Below, piece after piece: positions 1 to 7,824 of a DNA stretch of 12,702 nt. The notes beneath the pieces are model-generated. The model saw nothing but the letters and a program-made list of their open reading frames with translations. It was not told the DNA's origin and ran no database searches. The stretch spans positions 1 to 12,702 of the forward strand of contig WGAX01000132.1 in the NCBI GenBank assembly GCA_015494595.1, in the 5' to 3' direction. The DNA is from Nitratiruptor sp. Its GTDB lineage: Bacteria > Campylobacterota > Campylobacteria > Campylobacterales > Nitratiruptoraceae. Within the stretch, counting starts at the first letter, position 1, and every line of letters starts with the position of its first letter. The position numbers and the translations under genes are program-made.

Positions 1-566
1 AGATCTTCACTGTAGAGATTTGGAAACTTAATACGCACTTTACCATCGCTATAGATTGCCCTTACACCTGCGCCAATTGCTAGTTTATCGCTTATTTTAT
101 AAGAGAGCGATGGATTTATCTCTAGTACACGCAGTGTAAACTCTTGAGCACTCCAGATTTGAGGCTGCGTTGTCCAGCGTTTAGAGAGTCCAGCAGGGGT
201 AGTGAGACTAAGGCCAAAACGAAGTCCTTTATACTCTTTACTTACCCAGTGCATATGGGGCACGAAAAAGCCTTCATCTTTACTTTTTGCACTAGCCTTT
301 TCTAACTTTTTGCTTAGAGGTGAGTATACTTTGCCTTTGAAACTAATTTTTGGTAGATAGATAGCTGTGGCGCTAAACTCAAAAAAGCTCTTGTTTGGCA
401 AAAAGCTCATATTGGCTGGATTAAAGTAGGCAGCATCTGCATCATCTGCCCCCGCTACATAGGCTCCGGCTAATGCAACAGAGCGTAGGGACTGCTCAGG
501 TATTTTATAGGCTGCTCCAAATGCTATAGCAGCAGTGATTATGCTAAGAGAGAGGATCCTTTTCAT
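1..566 (-). CDS. FadL/OmpP1/TodX-family outer-membrane transport protein, 5' part only
   Basis: Reading the minus strand from ATG at 566 gives 188 open codons that run off the left edge, so only the N-terminal part of a protein that usually has about 400 residues is present. Residues 1-19 look like a Sec signal peptide: basic MKR, a hydrophobic stretch, then small residues (AFGAA) at the likely cleavage site. The mature start (YKIPEQS), an Ala/Gly-rich segment and the YFNPANM motif near residues 47-53 match the N-terminal hatch region of FadL/OmpP1 channels, which move hydrophobic compounds such as fatty acids or aromatics across the outer membrane. Later segments alternate like beta strands (for example KGLRFGLSLTTPAGLSKRW). 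An AAGG ribosome binding site lies at 574-577 on this strand. The gene is divergent from everything else here. The family call is firm; the substrate cannot be read from the sequence. Confidence 0.85.
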   Translation of the reverse strand, partial: MKRILSLSIITAAIAFGAAYKIPEQSLRSVALAGAYVAGADDADAAYFNPANMSFLPNKSFFEFSATAIYLPKISFKGKVYSPLSKKLEKASAKSKDEGFFVPHMHWVSKEYKGLRFGLSLTTPAGLSKRWTTQPQIWSAQEFTLRVLEINPSLSYKISDKLAIGAGVRAIYSDGKVRIKFPNLYSED

Positions 567-685
567 TGTTGTGCCTTATTAAGTTTAAGAATTTAATTTC
601 ATTGTAACAAATAAGAGGATAAAATAGCTTAAACTCTTATAAAAAGTATGGATAAAAAGAGTAAAAAGTTTCTAAAGGGAAAAGA
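567..685. promoter_or_regulatory. Divergent intergenic region with likely promoters for both directions
   Basis: This 119-bp AT-rich spacer separates the divergent FadL-type gene from the long rightward run. For the leftward gene the minus strand has an extended -10 candidate, TGTTACAAT (positions 609 down to 601), which would leave a leader of about 28 nt containing the AAGG ribosome binding site. For the rightward genes the best -10 candidates are TATAAA at 638-643 and TAAAAT at 620-625. No good -35 box is visible, which is normal for Campylobacterota sigma-70 promoters. Three TAAAAAG repeats sit at 640-646, 653-659 and 662-668, and an 8-bp inverted repeat lies at 582-589 and 628-635. The promoter assignments are inferences from motifs only. 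Confidence 0.45.
601..609 (-). promoter_or_regulatory. Candidate extended -10 element for the FadL-type gene
   Basis: The minus strand reads TGTTACAAT here, that is a TG-N extension followed by TACAAT, one base from the TATAAT consensus. Its distance to the ATG at 566 leaves room for transcription start near 594 and for the AAGG ribosome binding site at 574-577. No -35 match is visible about 17 bp upstream. Confidence 0.4.
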
Positions 686-1192
686 ATGCTCAATATTTTT
701 GGTAAAAGACTTAAAGAGTATGATATTTCAGATATAGCAAAATATCAGTGGGCAAAAATTAGCATAAAGGATAAAGGGGATATTTGGATTCGCCTTTTTG
801 GGGATGAGGTACCAAATACGGTGGCAAATTTTGTACATCTGGCAAGAAGCGGTTTTTATGACGGCCTGAAATTTCATCGGGTTATCAAAGGCTTTATGGC
901 GCAAGGTGGCTGCCCAGAGGGTACAGGCAGAGGAGGACCTGGCTGGGCAATTGCTTGTGAGTGTGATAAAAACAGGCACAAACACAAAAGAGGAGCTATC
1001 TCTATGGCGCATGCAGGCAAAGATACAGGGGGGAGTCAATTTTTTATCTGTTTTGTAGATTGCCCTCATCTTGATGGAGTGCATACGGTTTTTGGAGCGA
1101 TTGAGGAGGATGATGCCAACTCCTTTATGACGCTAGATATGATTGATCAAGGCGACATTATAGAAAAAATTGAGATTAAAGAGCAAAGATGA
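686..1192 (+). CDS. Cyclophilin-type peptidyl-prolyl cis-trans isomerase, cytoplasmic
   Basis: The 168-residue protein is a single cyclophilin domain that catalyses cis-trans isomerisation of peptide bonds before proline. Diagnostic motifs are [13 protein letters not shown] at 63-75, with the catalytic Arg65 and the active-site Gln73, GGSQFF at 115-120, and LDGVHTVFG at 129-137. There is no signal peptide, so it should act in the cytoplasm. The position equivalent to Trp121 of human cyclophilin A, just before LDG, is His128. Many bacterial cyclophilins differ there, and the change is expected to weaken cyclosporin binding. The start is supported by AAAGGGA just upstream (674-680). It is the first gene of the rightward run, and its TGA overlaps the nadE ATG in an ATGA junction. 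The family is certain; I give no symbol because bacterial ppi names are not consistent. Confidence 0.93.
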   Translation: MLNIFGKRLKEYDISDIAKYQWAKISIKDKGDIWIRLFGDEVPNTVANFVHLARSGFYDGLKFHRVIKGFMAQGGCPEGTGRGGPGWAIACECDKNRHKHKRGAISMAHAGKDTGGSQFFICFVDCPHLDGVHTVFGAIEEDDANSFMTLDMIDQGDIIEKIEIKEQR

Positions 1193-3066
1193 GTTTTATT
1201 CGTGTTGCTGCTATATCCCCTCAGCTCTTTTTGGCAGATGTAGAGGCAAATGTAGCGCTTATTAGTGAGCTTATTCATCAGCATAAAGATGCTCAAATAC
1301 TCCTTTTTCCAGAGCTTTGCCTCACTGGTTATACGCTGGGTGATCTCTTTATGCAAGAGAGTGTGCATCAAGCTGTTTTAGAGGGGTTAGAGGAGCTAAA
1401 GAGAGTAGTAAGAGATGAGATAGTTATAGTGGGTGCACCTTTGTGGCATCAAAATAGGCTCTATAACTGTGCTGTAGTGCTGCAAGATGGTAAGATTTTG
1501 GGTATTGTACCAAAGAGCTACTTGCCAAATTATAGAGAATTTTATGAGCAGCGATGGTTTAGCAGCGGTAAGGATGTAAAAGGGGAGTTTTTGCTTGATG
1601 CCCCTTTTGGCGTGGATCTGCTTTTTGAGGATGGCGATCTTCTCTTTGGCATAGAGATTTGCGAAGATTTGTGGAGTGTTATGCCTCCCTCTTTTACAAT
1701 GGCAGCAGCAGGAGCCAACCTTATTTGCAACCTCTCAGCCAGCGATGAGGTGGTGGGTAAGCATGCGTATCGTAAAGAGCTGGTTGTGAGCCAGAGTGCA
1801 AGGTGTATGTGTGGATATGTGTATAGCAGCAGCGGTGTGGGTGAGAGCAGTATGGATCTCTGTTACAGCGGGGCTACCTTAATTGCAGAAAATGGCACTC
1901 TTTTGGCAGAAGGAGAGCGTTTTAGTTTTGAAAATCAAGTTATCAAAGCCGATTTAGATTTGCAAAAGCTTCGTTATCTTCGCTTAAGTGAGAGCAGCTT
2001 TGCTCAAAATCCAAAGCCCTTTTTTCGTATCATTGCTACAAAAAGCCTTAAAAGAGTAGCAGTACCAAAGCGCCATTACGATCCAACTCCTTTTGTACCA
2101 ACGCAAAAAACTCAGCAAGATGAGAGGGCAGAGGAGATTTTTGCCATTCAAGCCTCTGCTTTGGCTAGGAGGATAAAGCATATTGGTAATGCTAAAATGG
2201 TAATAGGAGTGAGTGGGGGGCTTGATTCCACTTTAGCCCTTTTGGTGTGTAGCGAGGTGTGCAAGCTTTTGGATAAAGATAAGAAAGATATTATTGCCGT
2301 TTCGATGCCGGGTTTTGGTACTACAAGTGCTACAAGAAGCGATGCAAAAGAGCTAGCAACCCTCATAGGAGCACAGTTTTATGAGATTGATATTACAGCA
2401 GCTGTTAAACAGCACTTTAAAGATATAGATTATTGGAGCGATAATAATGTAGTATTTGAGAATGCCCAGGCTCGATATAGGACGATGGTATTGATGGATA
2501 TAGCCAACAAAGAGGGGGGCATTGTTATTGGTACAGGTGATTTGAGTGAGATAGCTTTAGGCTTTAGTACCTATAATGGTGATCATATGGCAATGTATAA
2601 TGTGAATGCAGGTGTGCCAAAGACTTTGGTGCGCTATATTATTGCCTGGGTAGCCCAGCAAGAGAAGGGTTTGCAAGAGGTGCTCACGCGCATTATCGAT
2701 CGTCCCGTCTCTCCTGAGCTTTTACCCCCAGCAGATGATCAGATTAGCCAAAAAACGGAAGAGATTATAGGACCCTATGAGCTGCATGACTTTTTTTTAT
2801 ACCACTTTATTAAATATGGAGCCTCTCCAAAGAAGCTTTTGCTCTTAGCATCTTTAGCCTTTGAGAAAAGATATAACAAGGAGGAGATTAGAAAGTGGTT
2901 AAAGGTGTTTATTAAACGATTCTTTGCCAATCAGTTCAAAAGAGATGCTATGCCAGATGGGGTAAAAGTGGGTACCATTGCATTGAGCCCTCGGGGAGAT
3001 TGGCGTATGCCAAGTGATGCGACAGTGAAAATATGGCTAGAGGAGTTGGATAATGGCAGCGATTGA
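1189..3066 (+). CDS. nadE: Glutamine-dependent NAD+ synthetase (two-domain form)
   Basis: This 625-residue enzyme carries out the last step of NAD biosynthesis, the ATP-dependent amidation of nicotinic acid adenine dinucleotide. The N-terminal nitrilase-type glutaminase domain (about 1-290) releases ammonia from glutamine. Its expected Glu-Lys-Cys triad is visible: Glu42 in PELCLTGY, Lys109 in [12 protein letters not shown] and Cys158 in GIEICEDLW. The C-terminal synthetase domain (about 315-600) has the ATP-pyrophosphatase P-loop SGGLDST at 342-348, then [19 protein letters not shown] near 448-466 and [10 protein letters not shown]. Its length fits the two-domain family (about 550-680) and not the ammonia-only NadE of about 250 residues. 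Translation is probably coupled to the cyclophilin gene through the 4-nt ATGA overlap, since no strong ribosome binding site is seen. The last 14 nt overlap the start of the Uma2 remnant. Confidence 0.96.
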   Translation: MSFIRVAAISPQLFLADVEANVALISELIHQHKDAQILLFPELCLTGYTLGDLFMQESVHQAVLEGLEELKRVVRDEIVIVGAPLWHQNRLYNCAVVLQDGKILGIVPKSYLPNYREFYEQRWFSSGKDVKGEFLLDAPFGVDLLFEDGDLLFGIEICEDLWSVMPPSFTMAAAGANLICNLSASDEVVGKHAYRKELVVSQSARCMCGYVYSSSGVGESSMDLCYSGATLIAENGTLLAEGERFSFENQVIKADLDLQKLRYLRLSESSFAQNPKPFFRIIATKSLKRVAVPKRHYDPTPFVPTQKTQQDERAEEIFAIQASALARRIKHIGNAKMVIGVSGGLDSTLALLVCSEVCKLLDKDKKDIIAVSMPGFGTTSATRSDAKELATLIGAQFYEIDITAAVKQHFKDIDYWSDNNVVFENAQARYRTMVLMDIANKEGGIVIGTGDLSEIALGFSTYNGDHMAMYNVNAGVPKTLVRYIIAWVAQQEKGLQEVLTRIIDRPVSPELLPPADDQISQKTEEIIGPYELHDFFLYHFIKYGASPKKLLLLASLAFEKRYNKEEIRKWLKVFIKRFFANQFKRDAMPDGVKVGTIALSPRGDWRMPSDATVKIWLEELDNGSD

Positions 3067-3257
3067 GTATCTGCCCCACTATACCTATGAGGATTATAAA
3101 CAGTGGGAAGGAAAGGTGGAGCTTATTGGAGGCGTTGCTTGTGCAATAGCTCTAGCACCTATGATTGAGCATCAAATAATTAGCAATAATATTGCTTGGG
3201 AGTTAAAAGGAGTTTGATATAGATGTGTGTACATTTGATTTTGGTAGGATCTGGTAA
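3053..3257 (+). pseudogene. Remnant of a Uma2-family (DUF820) nuclease-fold gene with an internal deletion
   Basis: From ATG 3053 a frame of 54 codons ends at TGA 3215-3217. Its product contains YLPHYTYEDYKQWEG, VELIGG and APMIEHQIISNNIAWELK, which match the N-terminus of Uma2-family proteins as I know them (typical pattern: YTYEDY..WEG..ELI.G....P.P...HQ). A different frame from about 3210 reads EFDIDVCTFDFGRIW and stops at TAA 3255-3257; this resembles the usual Uma2 C-terminus (..FDFSKIW). The family normally has about 180-200 residues, so roughly 110-130 central residues, including the PD-(D/E)XK catalytic segment, are gone and the two ends are out of frame. AGGAG at 3041-3045 is a good ribosome binding site for the start, so a short peptide may still be made. 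The head overlaps nadE by 14 nt and the tail touches queH as TAATG. The alternative, a genuine small protein, is less likely. Confidence 0.75.
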
Positions 3258-4336
3258 TGCTGGTGCATATTTGCTGTAGTGTAGATAGCCACTTTTTCTT
3301 GCAAAAACTTAAAGAAAAATATCCCAATGAGAAATTTATAGGTTTTTTTTACGATCCCAATATCCATCCCTACAGCGAGTACCGCTTGAGGCTTTTGGAT
3401 GTGCAAAGAAGCTGTAAGAAACTGGGTATTCCTCTTATAGAGGGGGAGTATGATTATGAGAGTTGGCTAAGAGCCGTTAGAGGGCTAGAGAATGAGCCAG
3501 AAAAAGGAGAGCGCTGTAGGGTCTGTTTTGATAAAAGATTGGAAGTAGCTGCAAAGAGAGCAAAAGAGTTAGGAGAGCAGCGCTATACTACCACGCTTTT
3601 GGTAAGTCCACTCAAATCTCAAGAGCAGCTGAGGCAGAGTGCAAAGCGTATAGATGAAAAGTTTGGAGTGAAGTTTGTTTTTGAGGATTTTAGAAGCTTT
3701 GGGGGCACACAGCTGCAAGCAAAGGTGAGTAAAGAGGAGAAACTCTATCGCCAAGACTATTGCGGCTGCCTTTTTGGTTTGATGCAGCAGCGAGTAAAGC
3801 AAGAGGTGATTATGGATGAGATGATAGCCCCCATTACGCGACAAATTCTGCCAGCTTCTATTGAAGAGCGTTTGGCTATGTATCAAAAGAGGATGGAGTT
3901 GGAGGAGAAAGGCATAGAGTATAGCATTGTGCGCAGGCGTTTTTTAAATTATAGACTTTTGCGGGGCTTTGTAAAGGTAGAGAAAGAGGTGGTACCCAGT
4001 TTTATTCTAAGCTACTCACATCTACGGCGAGACTATGCAAAAGCAAGAATTGAAGAGATAATAGATGGCGTGGGGTATGCCAATAGAGATGAGATTCGTA
4101 TAGTAGATTTGGCTTTTGTGCAAAAGTTTATAGAAGTTCAGAGTATGCATCAGCTCTATTTTGAAGGTTTACCCTTTGTGATAGAGCAAAAAATCCGCCA
4201 AGAGGTAGATGGAGAGTATAGTTTGTCTCCCATTGTGGTTTTGGATAAAATTCCAAATAGATTTGAGATTTATATTTATGCACTCAGCTACAAAGATGTA
4301 GAAGAAAAACTCATTATAAAGGATCAAGATGCTTGA
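3257..4336 (+). CDS. queH: Epoxyqueuosine reductase QueH (DUF208) with a long C-terminal extension
   Basis: QueH reduces epoxyqueuosine to queuosine at the wobble position of tRNAs with GUN anticodons, the last step of queuosine synthesis; it is unrelated to the cobalamin-dependent QueG. The core (about 1-185 of 359) shows the family cysteines: Cys6-Cys7 in [11 protein letters not shown], Cys87 and Cys90 in [11 protein letters not shown], and Cys169 and Cys171 in DYCGCLFG, expected to hold an iron-sulfur cluster and a further metal. [12 protein letters not shown] (111-122) is also typical. Residues from about 186 to 359 form an extension absent from minimal QueH proteins of about 180-230 residues; I see no known motif in it. 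The ribosome binding site AGGA (3246-3249) lies inside the Uma2 remnant, and the ATG is part of its TAATG stop. The end overlaps fabZ by 8 nt. Confidence 0.9.
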   Translation: MLVHICCSVDSHFFLQKLKEKYPNEKFIGFFYDPNIHPYSEYRLRLLDVQRSCKKLGIPLIEGEYDYESWLRAVRGLENEPEKGERCRVCFDKRLEVAAKRAKELGEQRYTTTLLVSPLKSQEQLRQSAKRIDEKFGVKFVFEDFRSFGGTQLQAKVSKEEKLYRQDYCGCLFGLMQQRVKQEVIMDEMIAPITRQILPASIEERLAMYQKRMELEEKGIEYSIVRRRFLNYRLLRGFVKVEKEVVPSFILSYSHLRRDYAKARIEEIIDGVGYANRDEIRIVDLAFVQKFIEVQSMHQLYFEGLPFVIEQKIRQEVDGEYSLSPIVVLDKIPNRFEIYIYALSYKDVEEKLIIKDQDA

Positions 4337-4775
4337 TGTGGTTGCAATACAGGAGATTTTGCCTCACAGATACCCATTTTTGCTGGTAGATCGAGTTACT
4401 GCCTTGGAAGAGGGTAAGAGTATAAAAGCTTATAAAAATGTCAGCATTTCAGAGCCTGTGTTTGAAGGCCATTTTCCAGGTCATCCCATATATCCTGGCG
4501 TTATGATTATTGAAGGTATGGCGCAAGCTGGAGGCGTATTGGCTTTTAAAAGCGCTTCTAAAGAGGAGCAGGAGGCTGCAAAGGATAAAGTGGTCTATTT
4601 TATGAGTATTGATAAGTGCAAATTTCGCAATCCTGTGCGTCCTGGTGATAAGCTTGAGTATGAGCTAGAGGTTATTAAACACAGAGGCAGTATCTGGGTA
4701 CTGGATGGTAAAGCCTATGTAGAGGGTAAACTGGTGGCAGAAGCTGAGCTTAAAGCAATGATTGTGGAGAAGTGA
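4329..4775 (+). CDS. fabZ: 3-hydroxyacyl-[acyl-carrier-protein] dehydratase FabZ
   Basis: FabZ removes water from 3-hydroxyacyl-ACP to give trans-2-enoyl-ACP in fatty acid elongation, in the cytoplasm. The 148-residue protein is a single hot-dog fold of normal family length. The N-terminal [14 protein letters not shown] and the active-site segment [21 protein letters not shown] are both present, with catalytic His48 and Glu62 at the 14-residue spacing seen in other FabZ proteins. AAAGGA at 4318-4323 lies five bases before the ATG, which begins inside the end of queH. The following gene, lpxA, uses the same kind of substrate, 3-hydroxyacyl-ACP, so the pair sits at the branch between phospholipid and lipid A synthesis. 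The TGA overlaps the lpxA ATG in a TGATG junction. Confidence 0.97.
   Translation: MLDVVAIQEILPHRYPFLLVDRVTALEEGKSIKAYKNVSISEPVFEGHFPGHPIYPGVMIIEGMAQAGGVLAFKSASKEEQEAAKDKVVYFMSIDKCKFRNPVRPGDKLEYELEVIKHRGSIWVLDGKAYVEGKLVAEAELKAMIVEK
4766..4769 (+). promoter_or_regulatory. Ribosome binding site deciding the lpxA start
   Basis: GGAG here stands five bases before ATG 4775 but only two bases before the in-frame GTG at 4772. The spacing favours ATG 4775, giving a TGATG stop-start junction with fabZ. Confidence 0.6.
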
Positions 4776-5545
4776 TGATCTCCAATCAAGCCATTATTGA
4801 AGAGGGCGCAGTTATTGGCAAAGATGTGACGATAGAGGCTGGGGCATTTGTCTCTAAAGATGCAGTGATTGAAGATAACTGCGTTATTATGCGAGGTGCA
4901 GTAGTTGATGGCAAGACGCAGATTGGAGAGGGTACAAAGATCTTTTATAATGCAGTGGTGGGCTCAATTCCCCAGGATCTAAAATATAAAGGTGAAGAGG
5001 TGGAGCTCATCATTGGCAAAAACAATACCATTAGAGAGTTTTGCCTCATTAATCCTGGTACTGCCGGAGGTGGCGGCAAAACTATCATAGGGGATAATAA
5101 TCTCTTAATGGGTTATGTGCATGTGGCGCACGATTGTAAGATTGGCAACTACTGCATTTTGGCAAATGCAGCTACATTGGCTGGGCATGTGGAGCTTGGC
5201 GATTTTGTGGTGATTGGCGGAATGACTCCTATTCATCAATTTGTCAAAATTGGCGATTATGCTATGATAGCGGGTGCAAGTGCCGTCAGCCAAGATATTC
5301 CTCCATACTGCCTTGCAGAAGGCAATAGAGCGAAACTTAGAGGTCTCAATCTCACGGGTATTCGCAGACGGTTAGGAAGTGAAGTAGTCAATCAACTTAA
5401 AATTGCCTATAAAGAGCTCTTTGCTTCAGGCAAACCTTTGCAAGAGGTGGCAAAGAGGCTAGTAGAAAGTGATAATGAGCATATAAAAAAATTAGCACAA
5501 TTTATTTTAGAAACAAAAAGAGGAATTCCATATAGAGGTGAATGA
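4775..5545 (+). CDS. lpxA: Acyl-ACP-UDP-N-acetylglucosamine O-acyltransferase LpxA
   Basis: LpxA starts lipid A synthesis by moving a 3-hydroxyacyl chain from ACP to the 3-OH of UDP-GlcNAc, in the cytoplasm. The protein (256 residues from ATG 4775; one more if GTG 4772 is used) has the left-handed beta-helix pattern of hexapeptide repeats, such as [15 protein letters not shown] near the N-terminus, and a C-terminal helical region from about 195. The catalytic segment [17 protein letters not shown] contains His119, equivalent to E. coli His125, and His116, equivalent to His122. [12 protein letters not shown] near 63-74 is also typical. Its length is close to the usual 255-270. It is placed directly after fabZ with a one-base overlap and directly before clpX. 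lpxD and lpxB are not in the window. The organism therefore makes lipid A and is Gram-negative. Confidence 0.96.
   Translation: MISNQAIIEEGAVIGKDVTIEAGAFVSKDAVIEDNCVIMRGAVVDGKTQIGEGTKIFYNAVVGSIPQDLKYKGEEVELIIGKNNTIREFCLINPGTAGGGGKTIIGDNNLLMGYVHVAHDCKIGNYCILANAATLAGHVELGDFVVIGGMTPIHQFVKIGDYAMIAGASAVSQDIPPYCLAEGNRAKLRGLNLTGIRRRLGSEVVNQLKIAYKELFASGKPLQEVAKRLVESDNEHIKKLAQFILETKRGIPYRGE
5535..5538 (+). promoter_or_regulatory. Ribosome binding site bearing on the clpX start
   Basis: GAGG lies six bases before ATG 5545 and three bases before the adjacent in-frame ATG 5542. The spacing favours 5545, though either ATG would overlap the lpxA stop. Confidence 0.5.
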
Positions 5546-6780
5546 TGTTAAAAAAGTGTAGTTTTTGTGAAAATTATGAGAGTAGAGATAATCCCCTTAT
5601 AGCGGGACGAAGCAGTAATGTATATATTTGTAAAAACTGTATTGTTTCAGCATATAAGATTCTTTTTGGTGATGTTGAGGATACATCAAAGGAGGAAGAG
5701 GAGGTAAAACTTGAATATCTTCCTACCCCAAAAGAGCTAAAAGCCATTTTAGATGAGTATGTCATTGGTCAAGATAGTGCTAAAAAGGTCTTTAGTGTAG
5801 CAGTTTATAACCACTATAAACGGATCTTTAAACAAAATGAGCTTGAAGAGGATGATACAGAGATTGCAAAATCAAATGTTCTTTTTATAGGTCCCACAGG
5901 AAGTGGAAAGACACTTATGGCACAGACAATGGCAAAGGTACTTGATGTACCTTTTGCAATTGCTGATGCCACTAGTCTTACGGAGGCTGGGTATGTGGGA
6001 GAGGATGTAGAGAGTGTTATTACTCGTCTCTACCATGCAGCCGATGAGGATGTAAAAAAGACAGAGCGGGGTATTATTTTTATTGATGAGATTGATAAGA
6101 TTGCAAGGCTAAGTGAAAATAGAAGTATTACTCGCGATGTAAGTGGTGAGGGAGTGCAGCAGGCACTGCTAAAAATTATTGAAGGAAGTGTCGTTAATAT
6201 TAGTGCAGAGGGTGGACGAAAACACCCTAATCAAAAATTTATACCGATCGATACTACTAATATCCTCTTTATTTGTGGAGGAGCTTTTGATGGATTGGCG
6301 GATATAATCAAAAGGAGGCTAGGCGGTAATGTATTAGGATTTGGACAGGAAAAGAGGAGTAAAAGGGATGAGAATGAGCTGCTCAACTATGTAGAGACTG
6401 AAGATTTAGTCCATTATGGGCTCATTCCAGAGCTTGTTGGGCGATTGCATATGATTGCTACACTCAATGAGCTGAGTCGAGAGGATATGATACGCATTTT
6501 GACTGAGCCAAAAAATGCGTTGGTGAAGCAGTATAAAAAGCTTTGTGCTTTGGATGATGTGGAGCTTACTTTTGAAAGAGAAGCGCTAGAAGCGATTGCT
6601 GATCTTGCTATTGCAAGGAGGACTGGTGCCAGGGGATTGCGTTCCATTATGGAAGAGATTATGATAGATATAATGTTTAATCTGCCAGAGTATAAGGGAT
6701 ATGAAGTAATCGTTACAAAAGATGTAGTCGAAAAAAAGGGTGCGCCGCTTTTGGTGAAAAAAGAGAAAAAGAGTGCATAA
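5545..6780 (+). CDS. clpX: ATP-dependent Clp protease ATP-binding subunit ClpX
   Basis: ClpX is the hexameric AAA+ unfoldase that recognises tagged proteins and feeds them to ClpP. Numbering from ATG 5545 (411 residues), the N-terminal zinc-binding domain has Cys5, Cys8, Cys29 and Cys32. Then come Walker A GPTGSGKT (116-123), the pore loop GYVG (149-152), Walker B IIFIDEID (177-184), the RKH loop (225-227), the ClpP-contact loop as LGF (264-266, where E. coli has IGF) and sensor 2 GARGLR (361-366). All functional elements are intact, so it should be active. clpP is not in the window. ATG 5542 just upstream is an alternative start. It lies between lpxA (overlapping) and mreB (9-nt gap), an order I recall from Campylobacter. 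Confidence 0.97.
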   Translation: MLKKCSFCENYESRDNPLIAGRSSNVYICKNCIVSAYKILFGDVEDTSKEEEEVKLEYLPTPKELKAILDEYVIGQDSAKKVFSVAVYNHYKRIFKQNELEEDDTEIAKSNVLFIGPTGSGKTLMAQTMAKVLDVPFAIADATSLTEAGYVGEDVESVITRLYHAADEDVKKTERGIIFIDEIDKIARLSENRSITRDVSGEGVQQALLKIIEGSVVNISAEGGRKHPNQKFIPIDTTNILFICGGAFDGLADIIKRRLGGNVLGFGQEKRSKRDENELLNYVETEDLVHYGLIPELVGRLHMIATLNELSREDMIRILTEPKNALVKQYKKLCALDDVELTFEREALEAIADLAIARRTGARGLRSIMEEIMIDIMFNLPEYKGYEVIVTKDVVEKKGAPLLVKKEKKSA

Positions 6781-6789
6781 AGGTAGGGA

Positions 6790-7824
6790 ATGCTATTTGA
6801 TAAGGTGATTGGACTATTCTCCAATGATATGGGGATAGATTTGGGGACTGCAAATACATTAGTCTTGAGTAAGGGAGAGGGAGTTATCATTAATGAGCCT
6901 TCTGTTGTGGCTATAAAGAGTGATAAATATGGAAGACAGCATATATTAGCGGTTGGGCATGAAGCAAAGGAGATGGTAGGAAAGACACCGGGAGATATAA
7001 AAGCGATTCGCCCAATGAAAGATGGAGTGATTGCAGATTTTGATATTACAGAGAAGATGATTCGCTACTTCATTGAAAAAGCTCACAGGCGCAAAGCCTT
7101 TATACGCCCACGCATTATTATTTGTGTGCCGTATGGATTGACGCAAGTAGAGAGAAAAGCAGTAAAGGAGTCGGCTCTTAGTGCAGGAGCTAGAGAGGTA
7201 TATCTCATCGAAGAGCCAATGGCAGCTGCAATTGGGGCGGGACTACCTGTAAAAGAGCCTCAAGGAAGCCTTGTAGTAGATATTGGGGGAGGAACCACAG
7301 AGATTGGCGTTATATCTCTTGGGGGATTGGTAGTAAGTAAATCCATTAGAGTTGCTGGAGATAAAATTGATGCCTCTATTATAGATTTCATCAAGAAAAA
7401 GTATAACCTCATCATTGGTGATCGCGTAGCAGAAGAGATAAAGATAGAGATAGGTACCGCAATGCCTCTTGATGAGCCTTTGAAGATGACAGTGACTGGG
7501 CGCGATCAGGTAGGGGGACTTTTAAATACCATCACCGTAACGAGTGAAGATGCTTATGAAGCTATGCGAGAGCCTGTACGAGCCATAGCAGAGGCATTAA
7601 AGGATGTATTGGAACAGACTCCTCCGGAGCTTGCGGGTGATATTATAGAAAATGGTATTGTACTAACAGGTGGAGGAGCATTGATACGCAATCTTGATGT
7701 CTACCTTTCGCAGGTGGTAAAAATTCCGGTCTATATTGCAGATGAGCCTCTTTTAGCGGTTGCAAAAGGGACTGGCAAGGTTTTAGAAGAGATAGAGATA
7801 CTCCAGCAACTTGCCAATGATTAA
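6790..7824 (+). CDS. mreB: Rod shape-determining protein MreB
   Basis: MreB is the bacterial actin that forms membrane-bound filaments and directs the wall-elongation machinery in rod or helical cells. The 344-residue protein has the normal length. Actin-fold nucleotide motifs are present: phosphate-1 GIDLGTANT (15-23), phosphate-2 DIGGGTTEIGV (164-174) and adenosine site LTGGGALIR (292-300). EEPMAAAIGAG at 141-151 carries the glutamate region linked to ATP hydrolysis. The start MLFDKVIGLF could serve as a membrane-binding segment, as in other MreBs; that is an inference. A purine-rich ribosome binding site (AGGTAGGGA, 6781-6789) precedes the ATG. The 3' end overlaps mreC by 8 nt, fitting co-production of partners. 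Confidence 0.97.
   Translation: MLFDKVIGLFSNDMGIDLGTANTLVLSKGEGVIINEPSVVAIKSDKYGRQHILAVGHEAKEMVGKTPGDIKAIRPMKDGVIADFDITEKMIRYFIEKAHRRKAFIRPRIIICVPYGLTQVERKAVKESALSAGAREVYLIEEPMAAAIGAGLPVKEPQGSLVVDIGGGTTEIGVISLGGLVVSKSIRVAGDKIDASIIDFIKKKYNLIIGDRVAEEIKIEIGTAMPLDEPLKMTVTGRDQVGGLLNTITVTSEDAYEAMREPVRAIAEALKDVLEQTPPELAGDIIENGIVLTGGGALIRNLDVYLSQVVKIPVYIADEPLLAVAKGTGKVLEEIEILQQLAND

Noticed and set aside
2791..2798. T8 tract in nadE (also T8 at 3343-3350 in queH and T7 at 8543-8549 in mreC) as phase-variation sites
   Set aside because: Short T tracts are common in AT-rich genomes and lie in genes expected to be needed at all times; Campylobacterota phase variation usually uses longer G/C tracts.
3053..3257. 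Uma2 sequence as part of an active defence or mobile system
   Set aside because: The catalytic centre is absent, the two ends are out of frame, and no transposase, terminal inverted repeats, target duplication or defence partner genes are visible nearby.
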